Below are positions 14,228 through 21,802 of a stretch of 40,423 nt of DNA, in pieces. Every line of letters begins with the position of its first letter. Within the stretch, counting starts at the first letter, position 1. Where the stretch lies: positions 1-40,423 of the forward strand of contig JAEWMJ010000033.1 in assembly GCA_023393165.1 (NCBI GenBank), in the 5' to 3' direction. A program made the translations under genes and the position numbers. Below the pieces are notes generated by a model that saw nothing but the letters and a program-made list of their open reading frames with translations, did no database searches and had not been told where the DNA came from. This stretch comes from Bacillota bacterium. GTDB taxonomy: Bacteria; Bacillota; Clostridia; Christensenellales; Christensenellaceae.

Positions 14228-14253
14228 AGCTTTTCTTTTAAAAAAGAAAAGCT
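14228..14253. other. perfect 12-bp inverted repeat
   Basis: AGCTTTTCTTTT (14228-14239) and AAAAGAAAAGCT (14242-14253) are separated by two bases, just past the ABC-F stop. No T-run follows; it may help protect the 3' end. Confidence 0.5.
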
Positions 14254-14286
14254 ACCCAAAAGAAAACAAAGGCTTAAATAAAAATG

Positions 14287-14320
14287 ATACCGCTCATTAT
14301 GTTATGGGCGGTATTTTATT
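14287..14320 (+). terminator. terminator of the ABC-F gene
   Basis: ATACCGC (14287-14293) pairs with GCGGTAT (14308-14314), with TCAT/ATGG extending the stem, followed by TTTTATTATTAT. Confidence 0.7.
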
Positions 14321-14433
14321 ATTATATTCAGAAAATCATAAAATTGAGCCGAAGGGGGTATCTATACGTCTCTCAAGTGGGTGTTGGTTCTGTGAAAAGA
14401 TTATATTTCAATAATCATTAGAGATGGCCTGGG

Positions 14434-14790
14434 GAGAGCGGAGTTGAGCGCGCGCCAAAGCGAGATGAAGCGAAACGAAAGCTCACTGAGCACGAGATGA
14501 ACGCGAGCGTAGGCTTGAAAAGAGAACTTACGCGAAGCATGAATCCGTAGCGAAGCGGGAAAGACCTTAGGCCCCTGCGTGCCGTTTAAAGGGGTTTATC
14601 CCGGAGCGGAGCCGACCGCCGCCTGATGGCGGATGCAGGGAGGTGAACGCTCGCTGAGTATGAGGAGAACGGAGTTGAGCGCACGCCAAAGCGTGATAAA
14701 GCGAAACGGAAGCTCGCTGAATATGAGGAGAACGCAAGCGCAGCTTAAGAATCTTCTGACGCGAAGCGTGAATCCATAATGAAGCGGAAA
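14434..14790. repeat. modular dispersed repeat, copy C (three body modules)
   Basis: Three partial modules lie at about 14434-14565, 14602-14668 and 14669-14790. They share GGAGAGCGGAG, GCTCACTGAGC or GCTCGCTGA, GAACGCGAGCGTA and CTTACGCGAAGCATGAATCC with copies A and B. The GGCTGCTGAAAGCC end block is not present. The 14217-15307 gap contains only this repeat, the terminator and the short repeats listed below. Confidence 0.7.
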
Positions 14791-14848
14791 TCGGAATCTT
14801 CCCTGGACCCCCTGACGAAAAAACAAAAGGAATACCTAAAATAATATT

Positions 14849-14997
14849 AACCAAGAGCAAAGATTTACCGTACGGATTCTTCGTTTCACTCAGAATGACC
14901 CGTGCCAGACTCCGCCCCCGGTGACATAACCAGTGCAAATAAATAACCAAGAGCAAAGACTAACCGTACGGATTTTTCACTGCGTTCTGAATGACCC
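14849..14997 (+). repeat. two 53-bp direct repeats
   Basis: Units at 14849-14901 and 14945-14997 share AACCAAGAGCAAAGA, ACCGTACGGATT and GAATGACCC at the same spacing. Each ends in a variant of the ATCCT...AGGAT hairpin, here ATTCT...AGAAT in the first unit. Confidence 0.65.
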
Positions 14998-15020
14998 GGG
15001 TGGGACATTGGAGTAAAACA

Positions 15021-15064
15021 CCTCATCCGGCGCTGCGCGCCACCTTCCCCTCGAAGGGGAAGGC
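15021..15064 (+). repeat. double-hairpin repeat, copy 2
   Basis: The first stem is GGCGC/GCGCC (15029-15041); the second is CCTTCCCCT/AGGGGAAGG (15043-15063) with loop CGA. CACCT joins them, as in 10431-10479. Confidence 0.65.
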
Positions 15065-15121
15065 ATCAGCGATTATCTTATCTTTACGTAAAATACTGTC
15101 AAGAGCGTACAAAAACTGTAC

Positions 15122-15150
15122 AGATCCTTCGACTTTGCTCAGGATGACCG
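15122..15150. repeat. dispersed ATCCT...AGGAT hairpin repeat, copy 2
   Basis: ATCCT (15124-15128) and AGGAT (15141-15145) flank TCGACTTTGCTC and are followed by GACC. It nearly equals the copy at 1261. Confidence 0.65.
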
Positions 15151-15307
15151 GTGGGGACGTTGCAGGCAACAGAGCAAGTATTCATAACAATGACCCGGGC
15201 GGGACGCTGCGGAAATGAAAGAGAAGCTTCAAAACCATCTTTAAAATACTTTAAAATACTTGCGCAACACGAAATCCAAGAAACCAAGAGGCCTTGGAAG
15301 AAATTAT

Positions 15308-16108
15308 TTATTCCCTTCTCAGACTGGTCGGATCGCAAACAGGCGGCTTTATAGTGGACACCTCGGACAATCTTATCATGTAATAGCATACCTGCCGGTA
15401 TGTACTGTCCACAAACAGGAGAGAAATTTTACCGATATACCTCTTTTCAGGAATTTTATGTATCAAATCAACCAGATATTCTGCAAAATGTTCCAGATTT
15501 TCCTGCAGTTGATCATTGAATTGCTCAAGTGCGGGAAATTTATCTAATCCTGTCCGGCGCAAGCCGTCCAGCATGACAGAGGTATAATATAAGTTTAAAA
15601 ATAACTTTGCAAATTCACCCGCGCGGTCTCTTTCCGTACAATACATGATCCCTATATCATTCTGCAGAATCAAAGTATCTATGTAAATGTTTTGCAGCCA
15701 TTTGCTTGTTAATACAACCGAATTAAAGGATGGAATGATATTTTGCCGGTAAAAGCTTAAAATCTCCAGATACATTTCAGCTGAATTTACAATCATATTG
15801 AATGTCGCCGGATTTATGTCGATCGAGAGTTCTTCTATCATCTGCCTTTTCAAAAGATGAAGGATATATTTTCGGAAATCCTGAGTAGTCCTCTCCGCTT
15901 CCTGATTCAACTGTTTTAATTTGTCTTCCGTTGGGTTCTGCCTGGCCCTGTTCAGCAGATTATCAAACAGCAAAATAAACCTCTGGGTTTGCTGTACTTC
16001 CGTTGTCTCTATGGGAGACAAAGACTTAAGGATCAGCCTGGAACGGTCTCCCAAAAGCTGCAGCCAAAATCTATTATCAAAAAAATTTTGATTTTGTTTG
16101 TTATCCAA
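15308..16108 (-). CDS. DUF2935 family protein lacking the usual metal ligands
   Basis: This 266-residue, all-helical protein is built of two four-helix-bundle-like halves (about 9-130 and 140-255). The opening NRFWLQLLGDRSRLILKSLSP is the family hallmark, usually seen as EHxFWLxxLxDHxxF. The typical His positions are Asn and Arg here, and the usual second-half DHxxRE is DSTYRQ (then VCYYMIRLSE). Members with those residues bind metal, so this one may have lost that ability. The start is TTG after GAGAGG; a spurious methionine is not available nearby. It is monocistronic. Function unknown. Confidence 0.75.
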   Translation of the reverse strand: MDNKQNQNFFDNRFWLQLLGDRSRLILKSLSPIETTEVQQTQRFILLFDNLLNRARQNPTEDKLKQLNQEAERTTQDFRKYILHLLKRQMIEELSIDINPATFNMIVNSAEMYLEILSFYRQNIIPSFNSVVLTSKWLQNIYIDTLILQNDIGIMYCTERDRAGEFAKLFLNLYYTSVMLDGLRRTGLDKFPALEQFNDQLQENLEHFAEYLVDLIHKIPEKRYIGKISLLFVDSTYRQVCYYMIRLSEVSTIKPPVCDPTSLRRE

Positions 16109-16189
16109 TTTCAGACCTCTCTTTTTTTCATACTATTCCGATAAAGCCCAAAAGTTACAGTTATTAAATATCCGGGCATGCATTGTACA

Positions 16190-16225
16190 TAAAAAAACCG
16201 GCTTCCTTAGAAAAGTTTGCCGGTT
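16190..16225 (-). terminator. terminator of the NlpC/P60 gene
   Basis: AACCGGC (16196-16202) pairs with GCCGGTT (16219-16225); on the minus strand seven T follow. Confidence 0.85.
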
Positions 16226-16257
16226 CATTTTATAGTCCTAATTAATTTTTATAACGG

Positions 16258-17418
16258 TTACCACGGCCTCCGCGCAACCACAAAATTGCTCGTCCAGAAA
16301 TCGGTCTTACAATCGCGCCTTACGACTTTCCCGTTTGCGGAAGAGGCGTCTATCATTTCCCCGCCGCCTACATATATACCTGTGTGGCCGACTTTTTTGC
16401 CGTTTGTGCTGAAAAACAGCAGATCTCCGATCTCAAGATCGTCCATGGAAGTGATCTTTTCCCAATCAGAGACCTGGGAATACCCGGCCGCGTTATATCT
16501 GCCCCGCGAGGATCCGGCCTGATTCAAACAATAATACACAAGTCCCGAGCAATCAAAAGAATTCGGCCCCTGTGCGCCCCATACATAAGGATCGCCCATC
16601 TGGTTCTCTGCAACTTCAATCATTTTCAGTATATTGGCGCGGCTTACTTCCTTTTTTACTTTCGAGTCGCTTAGCTCCGCATTTGGGGAATAAAGCAGAT
16701 CCAGCGTTTCCTGACCGGTTTTGCCGTCAACCGCAAGCCCGTTTTTTTCCTGGAAAGCCTTTACCGCTTCAATCGTCTCCGTTCCATAGTATCCTGTCGC
16801 TTTATCCATAAAGCCAAGGTCTATAAGCTGCCTTTGAAGGCTGTCCACATCGTTGCCGCTTGTGCCCTGGAGAAGCGTATAGTGCTTCGCTTCCTGCGAA
16901 TATATAAGATCCAGCACTTCAGGTCCGGCGACGCCGTCCTGTTCCATCGAATGCTGGCGCTCAAACAATTCTACCGCGTATTCCGTAGCCGGTCCGTAAA
17001 GCTGCGTGGATTCGTCGATATCCAGATAGCCCAGTTCCATCAGCCTTTCCTGCAATTGCTGGACCTGTTCGTTTTGGTCTCCCTGTTTTAAAGTCGGGTC
17101 CGAAGTGGGGGTAGGCGTTGGCTCGGGCGTAGCCGAAGAAGATACCGCAGCCGCGGACGGTATGGAATCTGCCATAACGGTATTGTTTTCCCCGCCGCCC
17201 AAGGAACCGGAAGCCGCGGCCATAGCGTTTGCAGCGGTTACCGTATTGGTTGATACAATCGCGATCACAACAACGATTGCCGCCGAAGCGGTTCCTATGA
17301 AAAGCAGGCTCCTCTTTTGCCGTAAAATCTTGTATATATTTGAAATTCGCATTTGCTGTAAAAAAGCATAAAATCTTTTTCTTGCTCTATATCTGAATCT
17401 TTTTCTGTAGCTTTTCAT
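16258..17418 (-). CDS. NlpC/P60 peptidoglycan endopeptidase with two PG-binding domains
   Basis: The 386 residues run as follows: a very basic cytoplasmic N-terminus (1-36), one membrane helix (37-56), a Ser/Pro/Thr-rich linker (90-108), two PG_binding_1 domains (about 113-172 and 184-245) and a C-terminal NlpC/P60 domain (about 262-386). The catalytic Cys290 (FDCSG) and His345 (VGHTGIY) are present; the third position, often His, is Asp357 (MIDAS). Such enzymes cut the gamma-D-Glu-diamino acid bond of stem peptides during wall turnover. GAGGG precedes the ATG. A TGA-TATAAT extended -10 lies at 17458-17466, overlapping a possible 12-codon leader. Family sure. Confidence 0.92.
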   Translation of the reverse strand: MKSYRKRFRYRARKRFYAFLQQMRISNIYKILRQKRSLLFIGTASAAIVVVIAIVSTNTVTAANAMAAASGSLGGGENNTVMADSIPSAAAVSSSATPEPTPTPTSDPTLKQGDQNEQVQQLQERLMELGYLDIDESTQLYGPATEYAVELFERQHSMEQDGVAGPEVLDLIYSQEAKHYTLLQGTSGNDVDSLQRQLIDLGFMDKATGYYGTETIEAVKAFQEKNGLAVDGKTGQETLDLLYSPNAELSDSKVKKEVSRANILKMIEVAENQMGDPYVWGAQGPNSFDCSGLVYYCLNQAGSSRGRYNAAGYSQVSDWEKITSMDDLEIGDLLFFSTNGKKVGHTGIYVGGGEMIDASSANGKVVRRDCKTDFWTSNFVVARRPW

Positions 17419-17420
17419 TA

Positions 17421-17459
17421 TTACCCTCTTTGTATTAAAATTTTCTTAAATGTATTCAT
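17421..17459 (-). other. possible 12-codon leader ORF before the NlpC/P60 gene
   Basis: AGGAG, seven bases, then ATG opens MNTFKKILIQRG and stops two bases before the hydrolase ATG. The same bases include an extended -10 (TGATATAAT), so either a leader peptide or a promoter is real, not both in full. Confidence 0.3.
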
Positions 17460-17550
17460 TATATCACTCCTGAAAGATTTTGGGTATGTTTATTACAAAA
17501 TGTTTACATTTATATTTCTTCCATGTAATATGATGGAAACGGCGGCTCAA

Positions 17551-17595
17551 ATAAAAAAGGGAAGACCGCCGCCCCTGAAAAGCTCTTAATCTTCC
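17551..17595 (-). terminator. probable terminator of the arsenic operon
   Basis: GGAAGA (17560-17565) pairs with TCTTCC (17590-17595) and on the minus strand is followed by CC and then six T. An alternative stem ACCGCC/GGCGGT (17565-17570/17611-17616) is possible. Confidence 0.5.
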
Positions 17596-17651
17596 TATAA
17601 AACGTTTCCCGGCGGTAAAAAAGCTGCCCTTTCCTATCCCCGCTTTTAAAA

Positions 17652-18071
17652 TTATACTCCGATCTGACCGTCTGAAATCCTTTGGGCCAATCCTTTTATT
17701 TTGTTTTCAATCAAACGGATCGTTTTTATGAACTCCTCATCGCTTTTTCCCGTGGGGTCCTCAAGGCCCCAGTCCTCCCTGTATTTGCACGGCAGATAAG
17801 GGCATTCTACATTGCATCCCATGGTAACGACGATATCCACAGGGGGTATATCGGACAACAGTTTTGATTTTTGGGTCCTTTCCATATCGATCCCGTAGAT
17901 TTCCTTCATCAGCCGGACGGCGTCCCGGTTGATCCGCGGCTTTGTCTCGGTTCCCGCGGAATAACTTTCAAAAACATCGCCCGCAAACTTTTTGCCCAGC
18001 GCCTCTGCAATCTGGCTGCGGCAGGAATTATGCACGCATATAAACGCTGCCCTTGGCTTATGCTTATTCAT
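17652..18071 (-). CDS. arsC: arsenate reductase, thioredoxin-coupled
   Basis: The 139-residue protein has the low-molecular-weight phosphatase loop FICVHNSCRSQIAEA with nucleophile Cys12 and Arg18, and the redox segment VTMGCNVECPYLPCKYREDW that carries the resolving cysteines of the Bacillus/Staphylococcus-type enzyme. It reduces As(V) to As(III) and is recycled by thioredoxin. It is the last gene of the ars operon, 21 bases after acr3, with GGAGG before the ATG. The small thioredoxin-like gene in the operon could be a partner, but that is inference. Confidence 0.93.
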   Translation of the reverse strand: MNKHKPRAAFICVHNSCRSQIAEALGKKFAGDVFESYSAGTETKPRINRDAVRLMKEIYGIDMERTQKSKLLSDIPPVDIVVTMGCNVECPYLPCKYREDWGLEDPTGKSDEEFIKTIRLIENKIKGLAQRISDGQIGV

Positions 18072-18092
18072 AAAAATTCCTCCATTAATATC

Positions 18093-19160
18093 TTATGAAT
18101 CGTTGCTTAATCTTTCTGGAAACCAACGCGCGGTCTTATTCGCTATTTTAACCAAAACCAGCATCACCGGAACTTCTGTTAAAACGCCTACGATCGTAGC
18201 AAGCGCGACCGGAGATGACGTGCCAAACAGCGCAATTGCCACAGCTACAGCAAGTTCAAAGAAATTTGAAGCTCCAATCATCCCGGCAGGCGCCGCAATA
18301 TCATGAGGCAGTTTTAAAATTTTTGCCGCTATATATGCAATAAAAAATATAAGGAATGTCTGAATAATCAAAGGCACGGCGATGAGCGCGATATGCAGCG
18401 GATTTTCAAGTATTACATTTCCCTGGAACGAGAAAATGATGATAAGCGTTAAAAGCAGACCTATGATTGTGGCGTTGTTGAATTTAGGGATAAACTTATC
18501 TTTAAAATATTCTATGCCTCTCTTTTTAACGACTCTGGTCCTTGTGAGTATCCCCGCCGTCAAAGGAATTACGACAAACAACACTACCGACAGCAGAAGT
18601 GTTATCCACGGAACGGCTACGCCGCCTACGCCCAAAAGAAAAGCCACAATCGGGGTAAACGCAACCAAAATAATCAGATCGTTGGTCGCCACCTGTACCA
18701 CCGTATAAGCCGGATTCCCTTTAGTCAAAAGGCTCCAGACAAAGACCATAGCCGTACAGGGCGCCGCTCCCAAAAGAATAGCGCCGGCGAGGTAATCCTT
18801 TGCAAGCTCGGCTGGTATAATAGCTTTGAACACAACATAGAAGAAAAATGATGCAATGCCAAACATAGTGAAAGGCTTTATCAGCCAGTTGGTCGCCCAT
18901 GTGACATACAATCCTTTTGGATTTTTCCTGACGTCTTTTATACTTTTAAAATCGACTTTCATCATCATCGGATATATCATAATCCAAATCAGGATTGCAA
19001 TCGGTATGGATACATTTGCATATTCAAACTGCCCTAAAAAATCAGGAACCGCTGGCAGGAACTTGCCAATGAGCACCCCTACTACCATGCACAGGGCTAC
19101 CCACAATGTCAGATATTTTTCAAAAAAGCCGATTCCTTTTGATTCAACTTTTTTATTCAT
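18093..19160 (-). CDS. acr3: arsenite efflux permease Acr3
   Basis: The 355-residue membrane protein has ten predicted helices, the family segment SIPIAILIWIMIYPMMMKVD, the helix-4 motif GAAPCTAMVFVWS with the conserved essential Cys, and a second inverted repeat with ASNFFELAVAVAI. It exports As(III). A frame start four codons upstream exists, but GGAGG stands before the ATG at 19160, which I use. It lies 14 bases after arsM and before arsC, in line with As(V) reduction followed by export. Confidence 0.94.
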   Translation of the reverse strand: MNKKVESKGIGFFEKYLTLWVALCMVVGVLIGKFLPAVPDFLGQFEYANVSIPIAILIWIMIYPMMMKVDFKSIKDVRKNPKGLYVTWATNWLIKPFTMFGIASFFFYVVFKAIIPAELAKDYLAGAILLGAAPCTAMVFVWSLLTKGNPAYTVVQVATNDLIILVAFTPIVAFLLGVGGVAVPWITLLLSVVLFVVIPLTAGILTRTRVVKKRGIEYFKDKFIPKFNNATIIGLLLTLIIIFSFQGNVILENPLHIALIAVPLIIQTFLIFFIAYIAAKILKLPHDIAAPAGMIGASNFFELAVAVAIALFGTSSPVALATIVGVLTEVPVMLVLVKIANKTARWFPERLSNDS

Positions 19161-19174
19161 GATAACCTCCATAT

Positions 19175-19984
19175 TTACTTTGTCGCTTCAATCATATAGG
19201 AAGCAACATAATCCTCAACATTTTTTCCAAAACCCCATGACTTTATAATTTCCCGGCTGTTTTCTTTAAGGGTTATTTTAATTTCTTTAAACCCGGCATT
19301 CAGAAGCATTTCTTTGACATCTTCGGCGTACTCCGCGCCGCCGATGCAGCCGCATATCATGTTCAGGTCTTCCTTAATCTCGTCTGACAGCCTGCCTGTA
19401 GCCATTACATCAGATATGGAAAGCCTTCCGCCCTTTTTTAAAACCCGGTATGCATCCCTGAACACCTGCTCCTTGTCTACCGAGAGGTTAATCACGCAGT
19501 TGGATATAATAACGTCTACGGTTTCATCCGCCACCGGTAAATGCTCAATTTCCCCCAGTCTGAACTCCACATTTGTATAGCCGCTTTTCGCAGCGTTTTT
19601 CCGTGCCAGATGAATCATGTCCGGCGTCATATCCACGCCGATTACAGCGCCCGTTCCGCCTACTTTACGCCGGGCTAAAAAGCAGTCAAACCCGCCTCCG
19701 CTGCCAAGATCCAAAACTGTTTCTCCCTCTTTTAAAGCTGCGATTGCTATAGGATTTCCGCAGCCCAGGCCCATATTGGATTCTTCCGGTACATTACTTA
19801 AATCCTCGTCCGTATACCCGATATTGACAGCCGCTTTTTGTGCATCATCAGAAGCGCCGCAGCAACAACTTTTTTTATTATCATTATTACTGTTTCCGCA
19901 GCATCCGCTCTTTTTAGAAGCATGCAACGCCACATTTGCATAATTTTTTCTTATCCCTTGTCTGATTAATTCCTTGTCTTTCAT
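19175..19984 (-). CDS. arsM: arsenite S-adenosylmethionine methyltransferase
   Basis: The 269 residues have a class I methyltransferase core with SAM motif LDLGSGGGFDCFLA (about 94-107) and IGVDMTPDMI. The arsenic-binding cysteines of the family can be placed: the CCCG cluster near residue 41, SNCVINLS, and ICGCIGGAE. The N-terminal KKSGCCG and SCCCG double cluster is richer in cysteine than the minimum of three. ArsM converts As(III) to methylated species. GGAGG precedes the ATG. It sits between the thioredoxin-like and acr3 genes. Family sure; the degree of methylation is unknown. Confidence 0.94.
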   Translation of the reverse strand: MKDKELIRQGIRKNYANVALHASKKSGCCGNSNNDNKKSCCCGASDDAQKAAVNIGYTDEDLSNVPEESNMGLGCGNPIAIAALKEGETVLDLGSGGGFDCFLARRKVGGTGAVIGVDMTPDMIHLARKNAAKSGYTNVEFRLGEIEHLPVADETVDVIISNCVINLSVDKEQVFRDAYRVLKKGGRLSISDVMATGRLSDEIKEDLNMICGCIGGAEYAEDVKEMLLNAGFKEIKITLKENSREIIKSWGFGKNVEDYVASYMIEATK

Positions 19985-20023
19985 TTCAAACCTCCGGCTT
20001 CGAACAGACTCAATAATCTGAAT

Positions 20024-20266
20024 TTAAAACCCAGCTTGTTCAATAATCTTTATAATCTCTTTCGGTTTCAGAACCTTTCCGAAAGAAACAACTTTCTCGT
20101 CTATGACCAGAGCGGGCGTGGACATCACGCCGTATTTTGCGATCTCCGCAAAATCGGTGATTTTCTCTATTTCATCTTCCCTGCCCATCTCTTTTAAAGC
20201 GGCTTTGGTATTTTCAGCGAGTGTTACACAATTTTTGCATCCGGAACCCAGAATCTTTAATTTCAT
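20024..20266 (-). CDS. small thioredoxin-like protein (redox-active disulfide protein 2 type)
   Basis: This is an 80-residue thioredoxin fold with the active site GSGCKNCVTL (Cys11, Cys14) and the cis-proline segment MSTPALVIDEKV near residues 53-64. The family accompanies DUF318/ArsP-type permeases and ArsR regulators. It could reduce ArsC, the permease or ArsM cysteines; none of this is proven. AGGAGG precedes the ATG, 20 bases after the permease stop. Confidence 0.88.
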   Translation of the reverse strand: MKLKILGSGCKNCVTLAENTKAALKEMGREDEIEKITDFAEIAKYGVMSTPALVIDEKVVSFGKVLKPKEIIKIIEQAGF

Positions 20267-20286
20267 GATTATCCTCCTAAATTTTT

Positions 20287-21291
20287 TTACATTAAAATAA
20301 AACCAAAAGCGTTGAAAACATAACCGATCGCAATGATTCCTACAGTGACAATGGCTATAAATATACCCAGCAATCTGGGTTTCACCACCTTTTTCAGCAT
20401 GATGACGGAAGGCAGGGACAATGCGGTAACCGCCATCATAAAGGACAGGACTGTGCCCAGGCCTACGCCTTTTAATACCAGCGCCTCGGCGATCGGGAGG
20501 GTGCCGAAAATATCGGCGTACATGGGTATGCCCACCGCCGTTGCCAGCAATACGGAATACGGTTTATCCTGCCCGATGAGCGCCGTAATAATTTCCTGCG
20601 GTATCCAGTTGTGGATCAATGCCCCTATGCCTACGCCGATCAAAATATATGGCCAAACTTTTTTTATTATATTGAGCACCTGGTCTTTTGCATAGATGAG
20701 CCTGTCTTTTTTGGTTGGCTCATCCTGCCGGGCGTCCAGCATTTTATTGTTGAAAACAAAGGGTTCTACGTATTTTTCCAGCCTGGCTTTTCCTATGACC
20801 GTTCCTCCGATTACGGCAAGTATCAGACCCACCGCCACATAGGCGACCGCAATATTCCAGTTGAATATGCTGGCAAGAAGTATGACCGAAGCCAGATCAA
20901 CCAGAGGCGATGAAATCAGAAAAGAAAAGGTGACGCCTATGGGAAGACCCGCGTTTGTAAAGCCGATGAATAAGGGTATTGACGAACAGGAGCAAAAAGG
21001 CGTGACCGTTCCGAGCAACGCTCCGAGGATATTAGCGGTGATCCCCTTGAATCTGCCCAGTATTTTTTTTGTCCGCTCGGGCGGAAAAAAACTTTGCACA
21101 TAGGATATCACAAAGATCAATACGGACAAAAGAATGAATATCTTGACCGCGTCAAAAAGAAAAAACTGCAGGCTGCCTCCAAGACGGCCGCTCAGATCCA
21201 GTCCTAACCCGTTTTGAACCAGGCTGCCCGTCAGCGTGCTCAGCCATTCCATCTTGAGCAATTGGCTGTTCATCCATTCAAAAATAAACAC
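20287..21291 (-). CDS. DUF318/ArsP-family permease
   Basis: This is a 334-residue membrane protein with about eight to ten helices and the family signature TPFCSCSSIPLFIGF, then FSFLISSPLVDLASV. ArsP members export trivalent methylated arsenicals; other members of the family are unassigned. A central hydrophilic loop (about 160-200) separates two halves; the second half repeats the first with GIPMYADIFGTLPIAEAL. I choose the GTG at 21291, which shares its G with the arsR TAG stop (TAGTG), after GGAGG. The open frame extends 11 codons further into arsR without a better site. Role with arsM inferred from the operon. Confidence 0.85.
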   Translation of the reverse strand: MFIFEWMNSQLLKMEWLSTLTGSLVQNGLGLDLSGRLGGSLQFFLFDAVKIFILLSVLIFVISYVQSFFPPERTKKILGRFKGITANILGALLGTVTPFCSCSSIPLFIGFTNAGLPIGVTFSFLISSPLVDLASVILLASIFNWNIAVAYVAVGLILAVIGGTVIGKARLEKYVEPFVFNNKMLDARQDEPTKKDRLIYAKDQVLNIIKKVWPYILIGVGIGALIHNWIPQEIITALIGQDKPYSVLLATAVGIPMYADIFGTLPIAEALVLKGVGLGTVLSFMMAVTALSLPSVIMLKKVVKPRLLGIFIAIVTVGIIAIGYVFNAFGFILM

Positions 21292-21623
21292 TAAATCCTG
21301 GCCTCCGGATGATCTATACAGCAATCCCCCTGAGGCTGAAACATTTTTTGCGTGGTTATGCTGTTAAAAAATTCATTCAGTTCCGATAAATTATCGAGGT
21401 TCAGGGAATATCTCATCCAGGCACCTTCCCTGCGCCCAACCACAATGCCGCTTTCGCACAAAATTTTCATATGATAAGAAAGGGTCGGCTGGGTGATATG
21501 AAAATGCTCCAATATTTTGCAGGCGCATAATTCGCCCCCCGTCAGCATTTCCACTATTCTCAGCCTGGTTTCGTCAGCCATGGCTTTTAACATAAGCACC
21601 TTATTTCCGTAACCGTTTTTCAT
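21291..21623 (-). CDS. arsR: ArsR-family arsenic-responsive repressor
   Basis: The 110-residue winged-helix protein has the metal site GGELCACKILEHF (Cys33, Cys35) at the start of the recognition unit, followed by TQPTLSYHMKILCESGIV (Cys56 could be a third ligand). As(III) binding to such cysteines releases the repressor from DNA. GGAG precedes the ATG. It is the first gene of the operon and faces two nested palindromes over its own promoter (21651-21721). Family sure. Confidence 0.94.
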   Translation of the reverse strand: MKNGYGNKVLMLKAMADETRLRIVEMLTGGELCACKILEHFHITQPTLSYHMKILCESGIVVGRREGAWMRYSLNLDNLSELNEFFNSITTQKMFQPQGDCCIDHPEARI

Positions 21624-21650
21624 AGTCTTTCTCCGATGATAGATTCTATT

Positions 21651-21721
21651 CTATGACATCGATCATTATGAATGTCATAGACATTTATCTATATTATATG
21701 CAGGATATAGATAAATGTCAA
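21651..21721 (-). promoter_or_regulatory. ars promoter with two nested ArsR-type operators
   Basis: On the minus strand TTGACA (21721-21716), a 17-bp spacer and TATAAT (21698-21693) form a full-consensus promoter. It lies within a perfect inverted repeat with 15-bp arms, GACATTTATCTATAT and its complement (21680-21694, 21705-21719). A second perfect inverted repeat, CTATGACAT/ATGTCATAG (21651-21659, 21672-21680), touches the first and covers the start of the transcript. Confidence 0.88.
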
Positions 21722-21757
21722 TGTGTTTATGTTTGAAATAATTTTTTGGGCAACAGA

Positions 21758-21788
21758 AAACCGGCTCCCCCGTCGGGGGCCGCCGGTT
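21758..21788 (-). terminator. terminator of feoAB
   Basis: AACCGGC (21759-21765) pairs with GCCGGTT (21782-21788); an inner CCCCC/GGGGG stem strengthens it. TTTTC follows on the minus strand. It separates feoB from the ars promoter. Confidence 0.8.
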
Positions 21789-21802
21789 CAGTTATATAAA
21801 AT

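Noticed and set aside
14567..15389. Minus- and plus-strand frames in the 14.4-15.3 kb gap
   Set aside because: They lie in dispersed repeats, carry no ribosome sites and have repeat-derived peptides rather than family features.
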